Source: Podospora comata (lineage: Eukaryota > Ascomycota > Sordariomycetes > Sordariales > Podosporaceae). Taken from it: DNA of 64,000 bases. Every line of letters starts with the position of its first letter. The first letter of the stretch is position 1. The translations under genes and the position numbers were made by a program. The stretch covers positions 2,294,001 through 2,358,000 of the forward strand of contig CP071499.1 in the NCBI GenBank assembly GCA_017354895.1, written 5' to 3'. This document shows positions 33,299-44,031 of this stretch, piece by piece. Below the pieces are notes generated by a model. It had not been told where the DNA came from. It made no database searches and saw nothing but the letters and a program-made list of their open reading frames with translations.

Positions 33299-36200
33299 CT
33301 ACTTATTCCCCGTCCCACCCCTCAACCACTCCCTCACCACCCCTCGTTTCTTGACCACCTTGTTTATTACTCCTCCTCCTCCACCTTTGATGTCGCCCGT
33401 GGCAGTGGCGGGAGTGAGGCCCTCTTGAATAGCATCAATCTCCTCGTATTCTTCCTCGGTGACTCCAGAGGTATACTCATAGTCAAACCCCATCATCTTC
33501 CCCTTCAGATCCCCGACAGGAGTCCCGCTGGTCGGAGAAGGAGTCTGACTCCCCAACCCCATCCCCGCCTCCCTCATCCTCTCCAACCCCCTCGCCAACG
33601 GCCCCACAAACACCGCCTCCCCTTCCTCCTCGATCCCCTTCCTCTTCTGCCACTCCACATCCTTGAACCCCTGTTGTCCTCCTCCCGACTCAAACGGCGG
33701 AGGCGGACTCACACTCGGCGCGATGGGGGAGTACCCCCCCTCCTCCCCCGGTAGCACAGCAGCAGAATCCTTCCTCATCATCCCCATCATCAACCCCTTC
33801 CTCCACAGCGCCGGAAACCGCCCCTCAAACTCCCTCTCCAACTCCCCCTGCCTCTCCTCCACCTCCCTGAGTCGTTCCACCTTCCTCCCAGGCACCAGCT
33901 CATTCCCCTTACTCCCCTTCCCCTTCCCCTTCCCCCCCCACCCCTCCAACCAGGCCTCAAACAACCCATCCCTCTCCCTGCCCTCCTCCTCAGTCAAACT
34001 CCCCCCTTTCTGCCTCAACCCATCCAGATACTCCTTCGCTTCTTGCGTCATCTTTTCTCCCGAGATGTACCTATCGAAACTGGCCGAAAACTCCCTGTAA
34101 TGACCCTTGAGCACAAAACACCTTCCCTTCCACCCCTTTTCCCCGAATTTTTTGCCTAGCGCCGAGGCAGTCGGGCACTCCCATGGAAATTCTATCACGC
34201 GGTCGTAAAAGACCACGCAGCGGCAGGTCGACCACTTGGAGAACGACCGTCGTGATTGGTCGTCCACAAAGGTGTCTTCTACCATTTCCAGGCTTGCCCA
34301 ACTGATAAACTTGAGTGGGGCTCGTAAATTGATGGAGTTGTGGATGTGGGACCGTTCGAAATCGGTGCTGGAGCGCAGGTCAACCAACAAGATCCCCTTG
34401 GAGGGGTAAATCTCCAAGAGGCGGTTCAGATGGCCTGGGAGTATCATGTCTGGCTCGTCACCCGGGTCGACTGGTTCGCTGGAGGGGAGGCGCAAGGTCT
34501 GGAGGTTGGTGTCCAGCCGGTGCTGTTCCCTGCGGTTGTGGAACCAGATCCTGATGTCGTTTGTTTCCACCCCCAAATGGGAGGCCAAATGCTCAAGGAC
34601 TGCTAGGTTTGGTTCGGGGTCGCGGTGGAAGTATTCTTCTAGGCGGTGGAGGACGTGTTTGGCTAGTTGGTGGCCTGGGGGGATTTCTTCGTCCGGCGAA
34701 AAAGTGGAGCGTTTGGAGGATTTGGAGCGGTTGAGGATCATTGTTCTGGTTATGTCGGGGGTGTGATGGGAGGGGGAGGTGAGGGAGGCTGGGCGGGGTT
34801 GTTGTTGTTGTTGTTGTTGTTTTTGTTGGCCTGAGAGGGATATGGCTGAGCCCATGTTTCTTAGGGAGGTGAATAAGCTGCTGGAGGAGGGCTGAGGGGC
34901 GAGGACTTGGGAGTAGGGGGTTAAGGGCATGGAATCGGCTCGGTGGGTTGATGTCCAGGGGTCTGCGGGGATGTTCGGTACGCTGGCCCCGTGGCGGACG
35001 GTTTCCATGTTTTCGGTCTGGGCGAGGGTAGATCCGGAATAGGATTCGGCATCGTCCTGGGCGAGCTCTGGTTGGACTTCACGGCTGAGCTCTGGCTGTA
35101 CTTCCTGCGTCGCGGTGGCAGGGACGCTTGCTTCAGCTGGTGTTGGCTCGGGACTACTCTCTTTTGGTTCTCGTAATAGGTTGTTTGACCGAATGAATGC
35201 CACAAATGAGCATGCTGGATCGTCAGGAAGAAAATCCCACACCATCACCGGTAGTGATAGCAACAAAAGTGTCGAATGGCTCTTGAAGACGCCTTGCACC
35301 TTGACAAACTTCGCCAGCGCAGGAAAGCTTGCCAGCCACTCCTCCCACTTATTCAAATCCAGCTTCTGGTCATCCTCCAGAGCCAGGGAAATCATCACGT
35401 GAGGCTCGTCCTCATTCGGCTCCGAGGCCGTCGGAATCATGTCATCCATCGAGGATGGGAATGGCTGGTGCCAGTCCCGACCCGTTGGGACTGAGCTCGA
35501 TGCCATGCCACGACGGGACTTGGCAGGTTTTGGTGGCACCAGTCGGCATATTTCGATGCTGGGTGCTTTGTGGTTCGACGTCATCATGAAGTGAACTGGT
35601 GTTGATCTCGCCTCGAAGTGTTTGCCGTTGATCAAGATGGGACGTGGATGCTTCAAACGAGCAAGGACCTCGGCGTGCAGCATCGCGGCCGAGAATGTCT
35701 TTCCTCTCCACTCTTCAAGAACCTCGATCAAGGTGTTGGTGAAAGAATATCTTCCCGGATCAGGGGCGATGGCGTCCCAACTCGAAGCGGAGATGGTCTC
35801 GGTGATGCTTTGGCCTGTTGGGAATGTGGCACTGGCTGCTCCGGCACAACAGTCGAGAAGAATCAACACATCTGATATTGATCTTTCGAGGAGAGTTTGG
35901 ATGGCAGACCATTGTAGCCACGGTGAATCATGACGGCGATTACTACAAGAGTTAGCCGAGAGGGTTGAGGGTCTGATGGCAGAGTCGTAACATACGCGCA
36001 CCAGGTGCTCTGCCGTGACTCGTCTATCCTGGCATGACCTCCATAGTAGACCACGAATAGTGTCTGTTCGGATTCGTATTGTTTGACCATGTCGCCAATC
36101 CTGAGCATCAACTCCAGGTGAGAGTTCTCAGACGGAATCGAAAAGATGTCGGTCTCGAAGCAGTAGTGATCCCGGAAGCACTTCTCCAAGTCCTCCAACT

Positions 36201-36624
36201 CTGGCAAAACAAACAAATCATCGCTCTTCCAGTGAAGCATCAGGGCGTGGACCTTGGTGTATCGCTGGGTAGGGCCTCGGTTTGGGAATGCCCTGCTCGC
36301 TGACTGTGATGATCTGTTAGGTTCTCTCTCATACCGTTACTATCGCTTACACAAACATACATCTTCCAAAGCCTGGGCAAAGCTCTCGAGGTGCTTGACA
36401 TGGTAGCTAACTCGGCTGATATCATGTGTCGCTGGGGAGCAACTCTCGCTCGATGAACCATACTGAATGATGTTAGCGACCATCTTCCCCTCCGTCTCGA
36501 TGAAGAGGAAAAAAGAGAAACGTACAGCAGAATCAGAGCTGCTGCTTATACTCAGGCTGCTCTGATCGCGTTCATTGACGGGCTGTCTCGAGCGGATCCT
36601 TATAAACTCTGGCGTGGGCTCCAT
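33299..36624 (-). CDS. Caspase-like / homeodomain / rhodanese multidomain protein
   Basis: Exons on the minus strand: 36624-36526, 36462-36361, 36303-35996 and 35942-33299, giving 1050 aa. Residues about 65-300 form a caspase-like fold. The putative catalytic His is His157 (FVVYYGGHAR) and the Cys is Cys201 or Cys202 (ILLDCCAGAAS). Residues about 348-426 are a second alpha/beta segment (LNKWEEWLASFPALAKFVKVQ), which from memory often follows this caspase-like type in fungi. Gln-rich sequence lies at 542-551. Residues about 595-647 are a homeodomain whose recognition helix is DIRIWFHNRREQ (WF-x-NRR at 636-641). Residues about 668-800 are a rhodanese-like fold (GILLVDLRSSTDFERSHI) with VVFYDR where a catalytic loop would start, so it is probably non-enzymatic. 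The rest is charged and Gly-rich. The role is unknown; the combination suggests a protease-type signalling or regulatory protein. It is head to head with the PBN1 homologue. Confidence 0.85.
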
Positions 36625-37185
36625 GGTGGAGAGAGAGGCGAATCCCCCGTGGATTCAGGTAACCATCAAAATAAGGGGACTGAACCAAATAGCGGAGAAG
36701 CTGACTATTATCGCCAGGAACGATGTATTTACCTCGTCTTGAAGCTATCTAAGAATGATTAAGAATGATGATTGTAGAAACAACAAGAAGTGGGCAGTTT
36801 GAAAGAGGGGCCTTGGAAATGGTCAAATGGTAAAGAGGGATGGAAAAGGTCAGAGATCAAGCATTCTGCCGCACCGCTTATTCAACGACCTATGCTATCA
36901 GCCATGTTATGCGCTGTGCTGTGAGTGGGCGTGCTTGAAGGAGAGGCTGAGCAGTTTCGCCGTTGCAGCCGGTGCCCAAAAGGGGTTAGTGTGGGTGGGC
37001 TTCGGTGATGCTTTGGGCAAGGACCATGGGTGGGTCAGACACCCGAGACAGCCTGTCATTTTGACCAATCAGATGCTGCCACTTTAGGCTTCTGGGGGCT
37101 GTTATTCAACGTCAACTCACGAGTGAACTCACCTATTATCAACCATCAACATCAAAGTCTGTGAGTAATCAGGAAGACTGTGACC
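36625..37185. promoter_or_regulatory. Divergent promoter region, caspase-like fusion / PBN1
   Basis: 561 bp lie between two divergent start codons. No coding sequence or specific binding site is identified. Confidence 0.5.
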
Positions 37186-38727
37186 ATGAGGGAAAGAATT
37201 ACGTTTGTGCAAAAGGAGGGTGACTCGATAGAGCCGACAGCCTTGAAAGTCGACGGCAACGGACTGAAGGGCCCAGAAGTGAAGGCCGTCCGCGAAGACA
37301 GGCTGACATTCGCCCTGGATGAGTTGCCTGCCGAACTCAAAGCCTTGTTAGAGGGTGTCAACCAACTACACGTCCGATGGGTCAGTCCCGTCGCATATGA
37401 GTCTGTTAGTCCATTACTAGCACGTCTTCCTCCTGGCTTCCACCTGTTCTACACTCCTGGCAGTGATGCATCGTAAGCTTACCAGTCTTGTGTACCCGTC
37501 CATATACTGTACTAACATGCCCTCAGAATCAACCCCTGCCCCCTCCTCACCAAAGCATTCGGCCTCGACTCCTGCTCCTCCCCCTCGGACTCCTTCACCA
37601 CCCTCCCAACCGACCGCTTCACCCACTCCACAACCCACCAATTCTACCAACCCCTCCCCTCCCTCAAAGCCTTCGCCCACTTCGCCAGATCCCTCCTCTG
37701 CCCCCCAGGCTCCCCTTCATCCTGCTCCTCCCGCTTCGGTTCCCTCACCGCAGCCAGCCAACTCGACCTCTCCTACGATACAATCTCTCACACCCTCCGC
37801 CTAACCTCCCTCTGGCCTTACTCCCCCCAATCCCTATCAGCATCCCTCCTCTCCCCCACCATCCGCACCGAAATCGGCATCCTCTCCCAAACCTCCCCCA
37901 AAACCCTCGAACCCCACGAAATCGGCATCTCAGGCCTCTTGACCGTCCTAGGGCAATCAACCACCCCCTCCCCTACATTATTCTCCTTCCCCTCCCGGCA
38001 CAGGGACTCCTCCTCCTCCTTCCAAGCCCACTTCCTCCCCCCGACAGGCCTCCACCCAACCCTCCAGCTATCAATCTCCTCCCCTTCACCCCCGGCAAAA
38101 TCCCCTACTGAAGAAACCTGCCGTTTGCACGGGTACTTCACCCTTCCCAAAACCCTCTTCCCTGATCGTCACCAGCTCAACGATCCCCTTTTTCTGTCGT
38201 CTAAAAACCTGACTGCGGTTCGGTATATCACCCCTGGAATCGACCTCGAAGCACCAGAGTATGTAACCTCCACATGGGGCTCTGCCCTCCTTCTCGAGCT
38301 TGCTCCCCCCCATTCTTCTTCTTCTGGAAAACAATGGACAGCCGAAATCCCGCTTCATCTACGGTATTTGCCTCCCAGTTTAACCGGGTATCAAAAGGCG
38401 GAGGTGCCCTACCCGGCATTGTTCTGGGCTTGCACAGCGGAGGAGGGGACGAAATTCCCGGGCAACCCCTTTGAGAAGGACAAGGTGGGCTATGATGGGT
38501 TGTTTGGGGAGAGGACGGTGTTTTGGCATTTGAATCCCTCGCCCGCGGACGGGAAACTGGTAAACACTGTCAAGGTCCCGGTGCTGAACCTGGAAAAGGC
38601 AGACTGGGTCGGGACTGTGACCGGGGCCGTGGTGGTGGCTGGGTTTGCGTGGGTGGTGATCAAGTTGCTTGGGGTCGTGGTGATGGGCGGGAAGAATGTT
38701 GGTGAGGACAAGAAGAAAAAGCAGTGA
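37186..38727 (+). CDS. PBN1/PIG-X-like subunit of GPI mannosyltransferase I
   Basis: ER membrane protein that partners Gpi14/PIG-M for addition of the first mannose to GPI anchors. The exons are 37186-37472 and 37527-38727, giving 495 aa. ATG at 37186 is the start; a GTG two codons earlier in the same frame is not used. The N-terminal part (RITFVQKEGDSIEPTAL) and the lumenal block LHGYFTLPKTLFPDRHQL, followed by GIDLEAPEYVTSTWGSALLLEL, match the PIG-X/Pbn1 pattern. One membrane segment lies at the C-terminus (WVGTVTGAVVVAGFAWVVIK), followed by a short lysine-rich cytosolic tail, EDKKKKQ, resembling an ER-retrieval signal. The middle is Pro/Ser-rich and variable. Confidence 0.88.
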
Positions 38728-38890
38728 GAGGGATTGGATGAGGTAATCATGAGGGTCAGAAACAAGAGAATCATTGCGAGGCTTTCATAGCATGAGATTG
38801 ATGGATTGATAATACAGACATAATCCGATACCTACCAATCTTATCTCTCGAGGTATATTTCAAGAACCTTTGCAAGTAGCCAGTTATTTT
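38728..38890. other. 3' flank of PBN1 up to the MITE
   Basis: Short non-coding 3' region. It ends with TATTTT (38885-38890), one copy of the putative target-site duplication of the adjacent element. Confidence 0.5.
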
Positions 38891-39215
38891 AGAGAGAACC
38901 TTTACGGAGCCCCCTATTTATCTTGTAAGTTCACCACCCACATGATATAGAATAACTATATTTTAAAGGATGATTATTAAGTGTTAAAAATAATTAATAG
39001 GCTTTAAAAATAGTTAAAAGACGGAAAGGATAGTTTAAAGGCCTTTAAAGATAGTTCACAAGCCTTTCAAGATAGTTTACAAGCCGTTAAAGATAATTTA
39101 GAGGCCTTTAAACTATCTTGAAAGGCCTTTTACTATATTATAGGAAAAGAAAGTAAATAGGTAGGGAGAGGGGCACCGGTAAGAGAAAATAAGGGGCTCC
39201 GTAAAGGTTCTCTCT
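38891..39215. mobile_element. MITE-like non-autonomous DNA transposon
   Basis: A 325-bp AT-rich element with terminal inverted repeats. The left end reads AGAGAGAACCTTTACGGAGC and the right end is its reverse complement. The first 23 bases match perfectly, and similarity extends to about 30 bases with two mismatches. The hexamer TATTTT flanks both ends (38885-38890 and 39216-39221), consistent with a target-site duplication. The interior has several copies of a roughly 22-bp motif of the type AAGATAGTTTACAAGCC in both orientations, and no open frame. The duplication length does not point clearly to a known superfamily. The element sits in the gap between PBN1 and the zinc-finger frame. Confidence 0.85.
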
Positions 39216-39616
39216 TATTTTCTCCCAATAGCGTTAGATACCTCCCACAAGAGCAACACACGCACGCATATATCAAAACCAACCAGCAAGTCTGAATCAC
39301 ACCAAACACCAAAAATTAATCGTCTCTTGTTTTGGAAAATTGTATACTTCATCTTCTTCCCACCCAAAACGCTGAAAACATGTATTTTACGGCCCCTCTC
39401 CCCCTCCCTTCCCTCCACCCAACCAAAACCACTTAAACATACATCATTGAGCCTGCTACTACTCTGACTAGGTAGCCGCTGAAATCTGTCTGCGTGCATA
39501 GAATACGAGAAGAAGGAAACATTTTAAACACCAAACCCCTGTGAACTCGCTGCTCCCACCCCCCCTGAACGGCCCCTCGGACCGGTTATAGCCCGATGAG
39601 TTATCGGCTGCGTCTC
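39216..39616. other. Spacer between the MITE and the zinc-finger pseudogene
   Basis: Non-coding; begins with the right copy of the TATTTT duplication. The broken zinc-finger frame continues open past its TAG at 39617 to a TAA near 39526, but nothing recognisable is encoded there. Confidence 0.45.
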
Positions 39617-40996
39617 CTATTTGCAGTGCCCAGATAAGTCGCGCAGTTTACACTGATCACACCCGATCTGTTCAAAGTACGACCCCCCTGTACATACAAG
39701 ATGAGCATCCTGGCATGGATGGCAGATCTGATGGCCGGTGGTGGTTTTCCGTTGCTGTGCAGCCGGCTTGTAATCCCTTCGAGGCCTGTTCAAGACAGGA
39801 TCATATTTGCACTGATCATGCGTCTGGTGATCTTTACATTGCTTGCATGGGGATTTCCGATCACATGGGATCCCTCCTCCTCTGTCCGCACATGGGAAAC
39901 AATACGCGGTAGACTTTGCTTCTTTTTTTTCGTGCGCCACTTCTCTTATATGTTCCCGGAGAAATTTTTCACTTTTGAATCCAGTTTCGTTCCGGCAATT
40001 GGGGAGCGGACAATAATGGCGACCCCCACCCGCTGCGGGAGGCTGATTCCCATCGTGAGGCTGCGAGTTCGGGAGAGGCTGACCTTCTTCGTGCGCCACA
40101 TCTTTCATATGTTGCCGGAGATTTTTTTCACTTTTGAATCCAGTTTCGTTCCGGCAATGGGGGAGTGGACAATACTAGCGACCCCCACGCCTTGCGGGAG
40201 GCTGGTTCCCATCGTGAGGCTGCGAGTCTAGGAAAGGCTGACCTTCGCCGGCAGAGAACCCACTGTTCGAAAAACCATAGTGCGGAAAGTTGTCTTGAGT
40301 AAAGAGTTGCGATTCTTCTTCAGGAGGCTGATTGGTTTGAGGAGGCATGACTCCTTCTCGGTATTCATCCTCCCAAAGAGTCTGCGAATTTTGGGAAGGT
40401 TGCCCTTCGTTGGTATCGAACCCACCATCCAAAAATCCAGAGGGTAACACACCATCATCATTATCATCAAGGAAAGACAGATTCTCCTCAGGAGGCTGAT
40501 CAACTTGAGAGGGCATGATCTCTTCTCGGCGTTCTTCCCCCCGAAGAGGCTGCGGGTGTTGGGAAGGCTGACCTTCGTCGCCATGATTTCCACTAGTCGC
40601 CCAACGATAGTACTCGAAATTGGCTTCGTTTTGCAAAAACGGATCCTGATCGGGAGGCGCGTCGGCATATGGCCGCCAGATTATGTTGTCATCTGGCCCA
40701 CTGGTTAAGAAACGACAGGGCGACTCAGAAATAGGCGCATCTTCTCTAGGGGGCCGATCCTTCTTGGCAGACTGCTAGTCTTTGAAAAGCTCATTTTCGT
40801 CCTCAGACACCATACTCTGAAAATCAACGGACGTTTCCAGCCACGGCGCCCCAGGAACCTGAGCGGAGTACACCAAAACGGAACGATTTCGTATGGGCTT
40901 GGCTTCTCGGAATAGCATCCGAAAGATCCACGGATCCAATCCCCGACCGGTTGACAATCGTCCAGGAAATAAATCCCTTCCAGGCTGACATTGGCT
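39617..40996 (-). pseudogene. Zinc-finger protein frame interrupted by in-frame TAG codons
   Basis: A single minus-strand frame runs here with TAG stops at 40777-40775 and 40177-40175 and a terminal TAG at 39619-39617, but no TAA or TGA. The pieces look protein-coding. An acidic segment (MVSEDENELFKD) is followed by two or three diverged repeats of the type EGQPSQ...REEIMPSQVDQPPEE. Two near-identical finger modules YCPLPxCRNETGFKSEK...H...H come next. Then there is a Cys-rich stretch spaced like a Zn2Cys6 cluster (CFPCADRGGGIPCDRKSPCKQC) and a final one (CHPCQDAH). The first finger copy has TAG where the second has CAT. No ATG with a clean uninterrupted frame was found. It could be a mutated pseudogene (CAG to TAG fits RIP-type C-to-T change) or a gene with introns I failed to define. 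Confidence 0.55.
39931..40248 (-). repeat. Tandem duplication of a 159-bp zinc-finger module
   Basis: The segments 39931-40089 and 40090-40248 are direct repeats, mostly identical, with the same 159-nt (53-codon) period, so the duplication is in frame. Each unit encodes one C-x4-C...H-x-H type finger plus a linker ending SQPHDGNQPP. Confidence 0.8.
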
Positions 40997-43400
40997 CTAG
41001 GAAGTCCGCGTATGATTCGGATTCAAGGCGGGTATGACGATCCCCGTCCCTCCAGCTGGCGCCCCACCACCGGCCCCAACACTCGGACTCCTCCCATCTC
41101 CCACCACTGGCAGCCCGCCGCCTCCGGCCAGTCTCGCCCTGACCCTCTCCTGATGCGTGTTGTTCTTCCTCAGATGCACCTCAAAGCCCTTGACCGTGTG
41201 CTCCGGACCAACGGTATAACTCTTGCCCGGACAGTCTGCACACTTGATCCTAGGCAAGAATACGTATTTTGTCGTGGGCAACGCCATCTGTTCCGGGGTG
41301 AGAGGCAAAGGCATCGAGTTCCCTGTTTCGGAGTTGATGGCAAAGTACCGCATTGTAGAGTCAAAGATGTCGTTGGGGTAGTCGCGGCGAAGCTCATCAA
41401 GACAGGCTGTGAGCCACGCTGGTGGTGGTGGCTAAGGGCAGGGTATGAGTACCTAGCCAACACGGGCTCGAAGTGGGACAAGGGGTCAAACTTACGGCTG
41501 CAATCTTGGGTTGTGTGCCATCCGGGTTCGGTGGTGGAGCCGGAATGCCATCTTGCTGGTTCTGAACATTAGGGACCACGGCGCCGCCTGCTGCTGATGG
41601 CGTTGACGGTGGGCCCATCGAACCCGCCACGCCCGGAGCTCGTAGGTGAGCAGGCGTTGGTGTAGCTGAGCCTAGCGCTGCCAGCGGCCTCGGCTTGTAC
41701 TCCCGCATAAACTTCCTAAGTCGAGCCGGGTTGATACGCAGAGTGATCATGTATTGCTGTGGCACATCTTCTGTCTGCTCCCTGGTGGCCTCCCGGCCAT
41801 ACCGCCGAGACGTTCGGGTCTCGTGGTGGTGGATGACAGCCTCAGGGGTCTCGGATCGGCCAATATTGGCCATGCGCTGGGCAGCTGCCGTGGCGGCGCC
41901 GCGCATACCCCTGGTTCTGGCGGTCCCTTGAAGCTGAGACACGGCCGGTGAATCAGGATCAGACTCGTCACTGTCTTCCGAGTCTGAAAGGTCGACACCA
42001 TCTCTGAGTGTCCTCTTGCCTCCCCTGCCAGCCCCAGCACCAGTGGCGCGCTTGAACAGCCGGCTTTCCTCAATGTTTAGAGCTGCACCGGGCAGCACCG
42101 AGGATACGATCGAAGTTCGGATGGTCCTTTGCCTTTCCTTAAGATCCGGCAACTGAGGCCCACCACGTCTGTTGGTAGAACGCTTCTGTCGCCTCTGCTC
42201 ACGTGAGAACATGTTTTCGGTTCGTTCCAGTTCGGCCTCGGTATTCTCGTACAAGTACGGTGCGTAGTCCTTGGCTTGTTGTTGAGGTCGGAACACAGAT
42301 GGAAGGGGTGTAGGCAAGAAGGCAGCAAGGAGGTCTGGATCCTCGATTGGCCGGCCGTCGAATGGATGGCCCACACTGTACAGACTGCGCGTGAAGAGCT
42401 GGACCTGTTCCCTGATGCAGTGAGCAATGGCGGTTGTGAACTCGCCCGACAGAGAGAGGTCCCGGGCCATGCAAGCAGCAAATTCCTCGGGCGAGTTCAG
42501 GGGGTTGTTGAGCTCCCATTCAAACTGATCCACGAGCGTGTGTGCCCCAATGGTGATGTTGAGTTTGATTAGGATGCGCATCTCGTCATTCTTGTATGCC
42601 GAATAGGGGAGTTCGGGGTCGAGAGCTTCCTCTTCCGAGTGGACGAAGGGGAAAAAATCCTGGAGCTGTTCCGTCATCTGGGCAACCACTTGGTCATAGA
42701 CAGGTTTGGCCAGAGGCGGTTCGAGGCCCATGTCTTCGACCAGTTCGGCGGCAAAGTGTTCGACTGACACGAGGCGCTCATAGAGGTTGAAGGTAAAGGT
42801 ATCCCGGAGCTTGATTTTGTCGTAGTCCACATCTATCCGGACGGGAACCAGTTCTTCAGGCTGCTCTGCCTGCTTCTTGATCTGGGACTTTGTGAACTTG
42901 ACAGGTGGCGTGGCCCTGCGACCGGGCCGACGCCTCTGGGAGGGATATATGAGCTTGGTAGTCCCGCCATTCTCCGTGTAGCCGTTGCCATAACCGCGGT
43001 AGCCTTCACCATATAACCTAGCCGGATACTGGTGATAGAACTCCTTGTAGGTCTTGAAGTCACTGGTGCGCGCAAGCACATCCTTGGTAGTCTTTTCGAG
43101 CCGTATTTGATCTTCGCCGAGAAGAGAAGAGTGAACCCAGTCGCGTGTCTGGAAGCGGTCCACCATGACTCTTGTGAAGCTGTCCTTGTCGCGTATGGGG
43201 AGCGCCGCATCCCCATCCTCGGGCTGGGGGCTTGTGGCAGAGGATTTAGTTGGGCCATCGGCAGGTGTGGATGCAGAAGGCTGGTGGGAAGATGATGGGC
43301 CGTCGACCTGGACGTCGGTGTCAGGGGGGAGGTCGGCGGCAGTGGTCGACGTGGACGACGTGCCCAGTGCTGGTGGTGCTGACCCTTGAAGAGCAGCCAT
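40997..43400 (-). CDS. SWI/SNF chromatin-remodelling subunit SNF5
   Basis: Core subunit of a nucleosome-remodelling complex in the nucleus. The exons on the minus strand are 43400-41496 and 41431-40997, giving 779 aa. The N-terminus is Ser/Thr/Pro-rich. The SNF5 domain spans roughly residues 185-340, with two repeats: PVRIDVDYDKIKLRDTFTFN and MRILIKLNITIGAHTLVDQFEWELNN. After a low-complexity acidic region, the last exon encodes PPPPAWLTACLDELRRDYPN and a C-terminal Cys/His module (PRIKCADCPGKSYTVGPEHTV...EVHL) kept in filamentous-fungal SNF5 proteins. Homologues, as remembered, end soon after RVRARL. Here about 40 Gly/Pro-rich residues follow before a TAG at 40999-40997, and the frame stays open beyond it (see findings). 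SNF5 is preferred to the RSC paralogue Sfh1, but the two share the domain. Confidence 0.92.
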
Positions 43401-44031
43401 TGCCGCGAGGTAGCGGGTATGTTTCGGTATGTGTCTGCTGGATATGGTGGAATAGAGGGAATTCGATGGGGTACGTTAGCAAATAGTGGCTAGGAGGGGT
43501 GCAGCCTTGTTGCTGTGTTGCGTATCAATGGACTGTCGTTGAGCGTGAATGGTGAAGTGAAGCAAAGCAAATTGCAAGGCTGCTGCTGCTGCTGGCTTCA
43601 GATCAATGGGCGCCAGAGAGATGCGAAAGTGCAAGAAACGGCGAGGCGCGCGTCGCAGCAGGAGCCAATGGGACGCGAGAAGGTAGCGTCAAAGAGCTCA
43701 AGAGTACCAGATACTTCTATCCTAAGTATAGATCAGGTGAAGAACAGGGTAGCCAGTACTTCATCGCAATCAAGGTAGCAATGTGGCCCGTGCCTACCAC
43801 TCAGAAGCCCAAAAGGAGGTCATAACGTGGTGGGGTGCAGCGACGAGCGAAGGCACAAATGCAAAGAAGAACCCCGCCTTCACAAAATCAAGCAACCGCA
43901 ACAGGCTCAAAATCGTCACGCCCCGCCAGCCGCCTTGATTGTTTGCTCTCCCCCCCCTTCCTCCCCTCGCTCAGTACTATTTTGTTTATTTCCCCGACTG
44001 TCCACCGCTCGTTCGAGTCCAGCCGCCAAAA
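43401..44031. promoter_or_regulatory. Divergent promoter region, SNF5 / Ebp1 homologue
   Basis: 631 bp separate the two start codons. A GCTGCTGCTGCT repeat lies near 43581-43592. No gene is supported here. Confidence 0.5.

Noticed and set aside
35943-36001. Caspase-like fusion gene starting at the ATG near 36001
   Set aside because: That region is intronic; splicing 35996 to 35942 keeps phase and adds the His-containing half of the caspase-like domain.
38891-39215. AT-rich segment as a RIP-mutated retroelement fragment
   Set aside because: Clean inverted ends and a flanking hexamer duplication fit a MITE better; no LTR or transposase remnants were visible.
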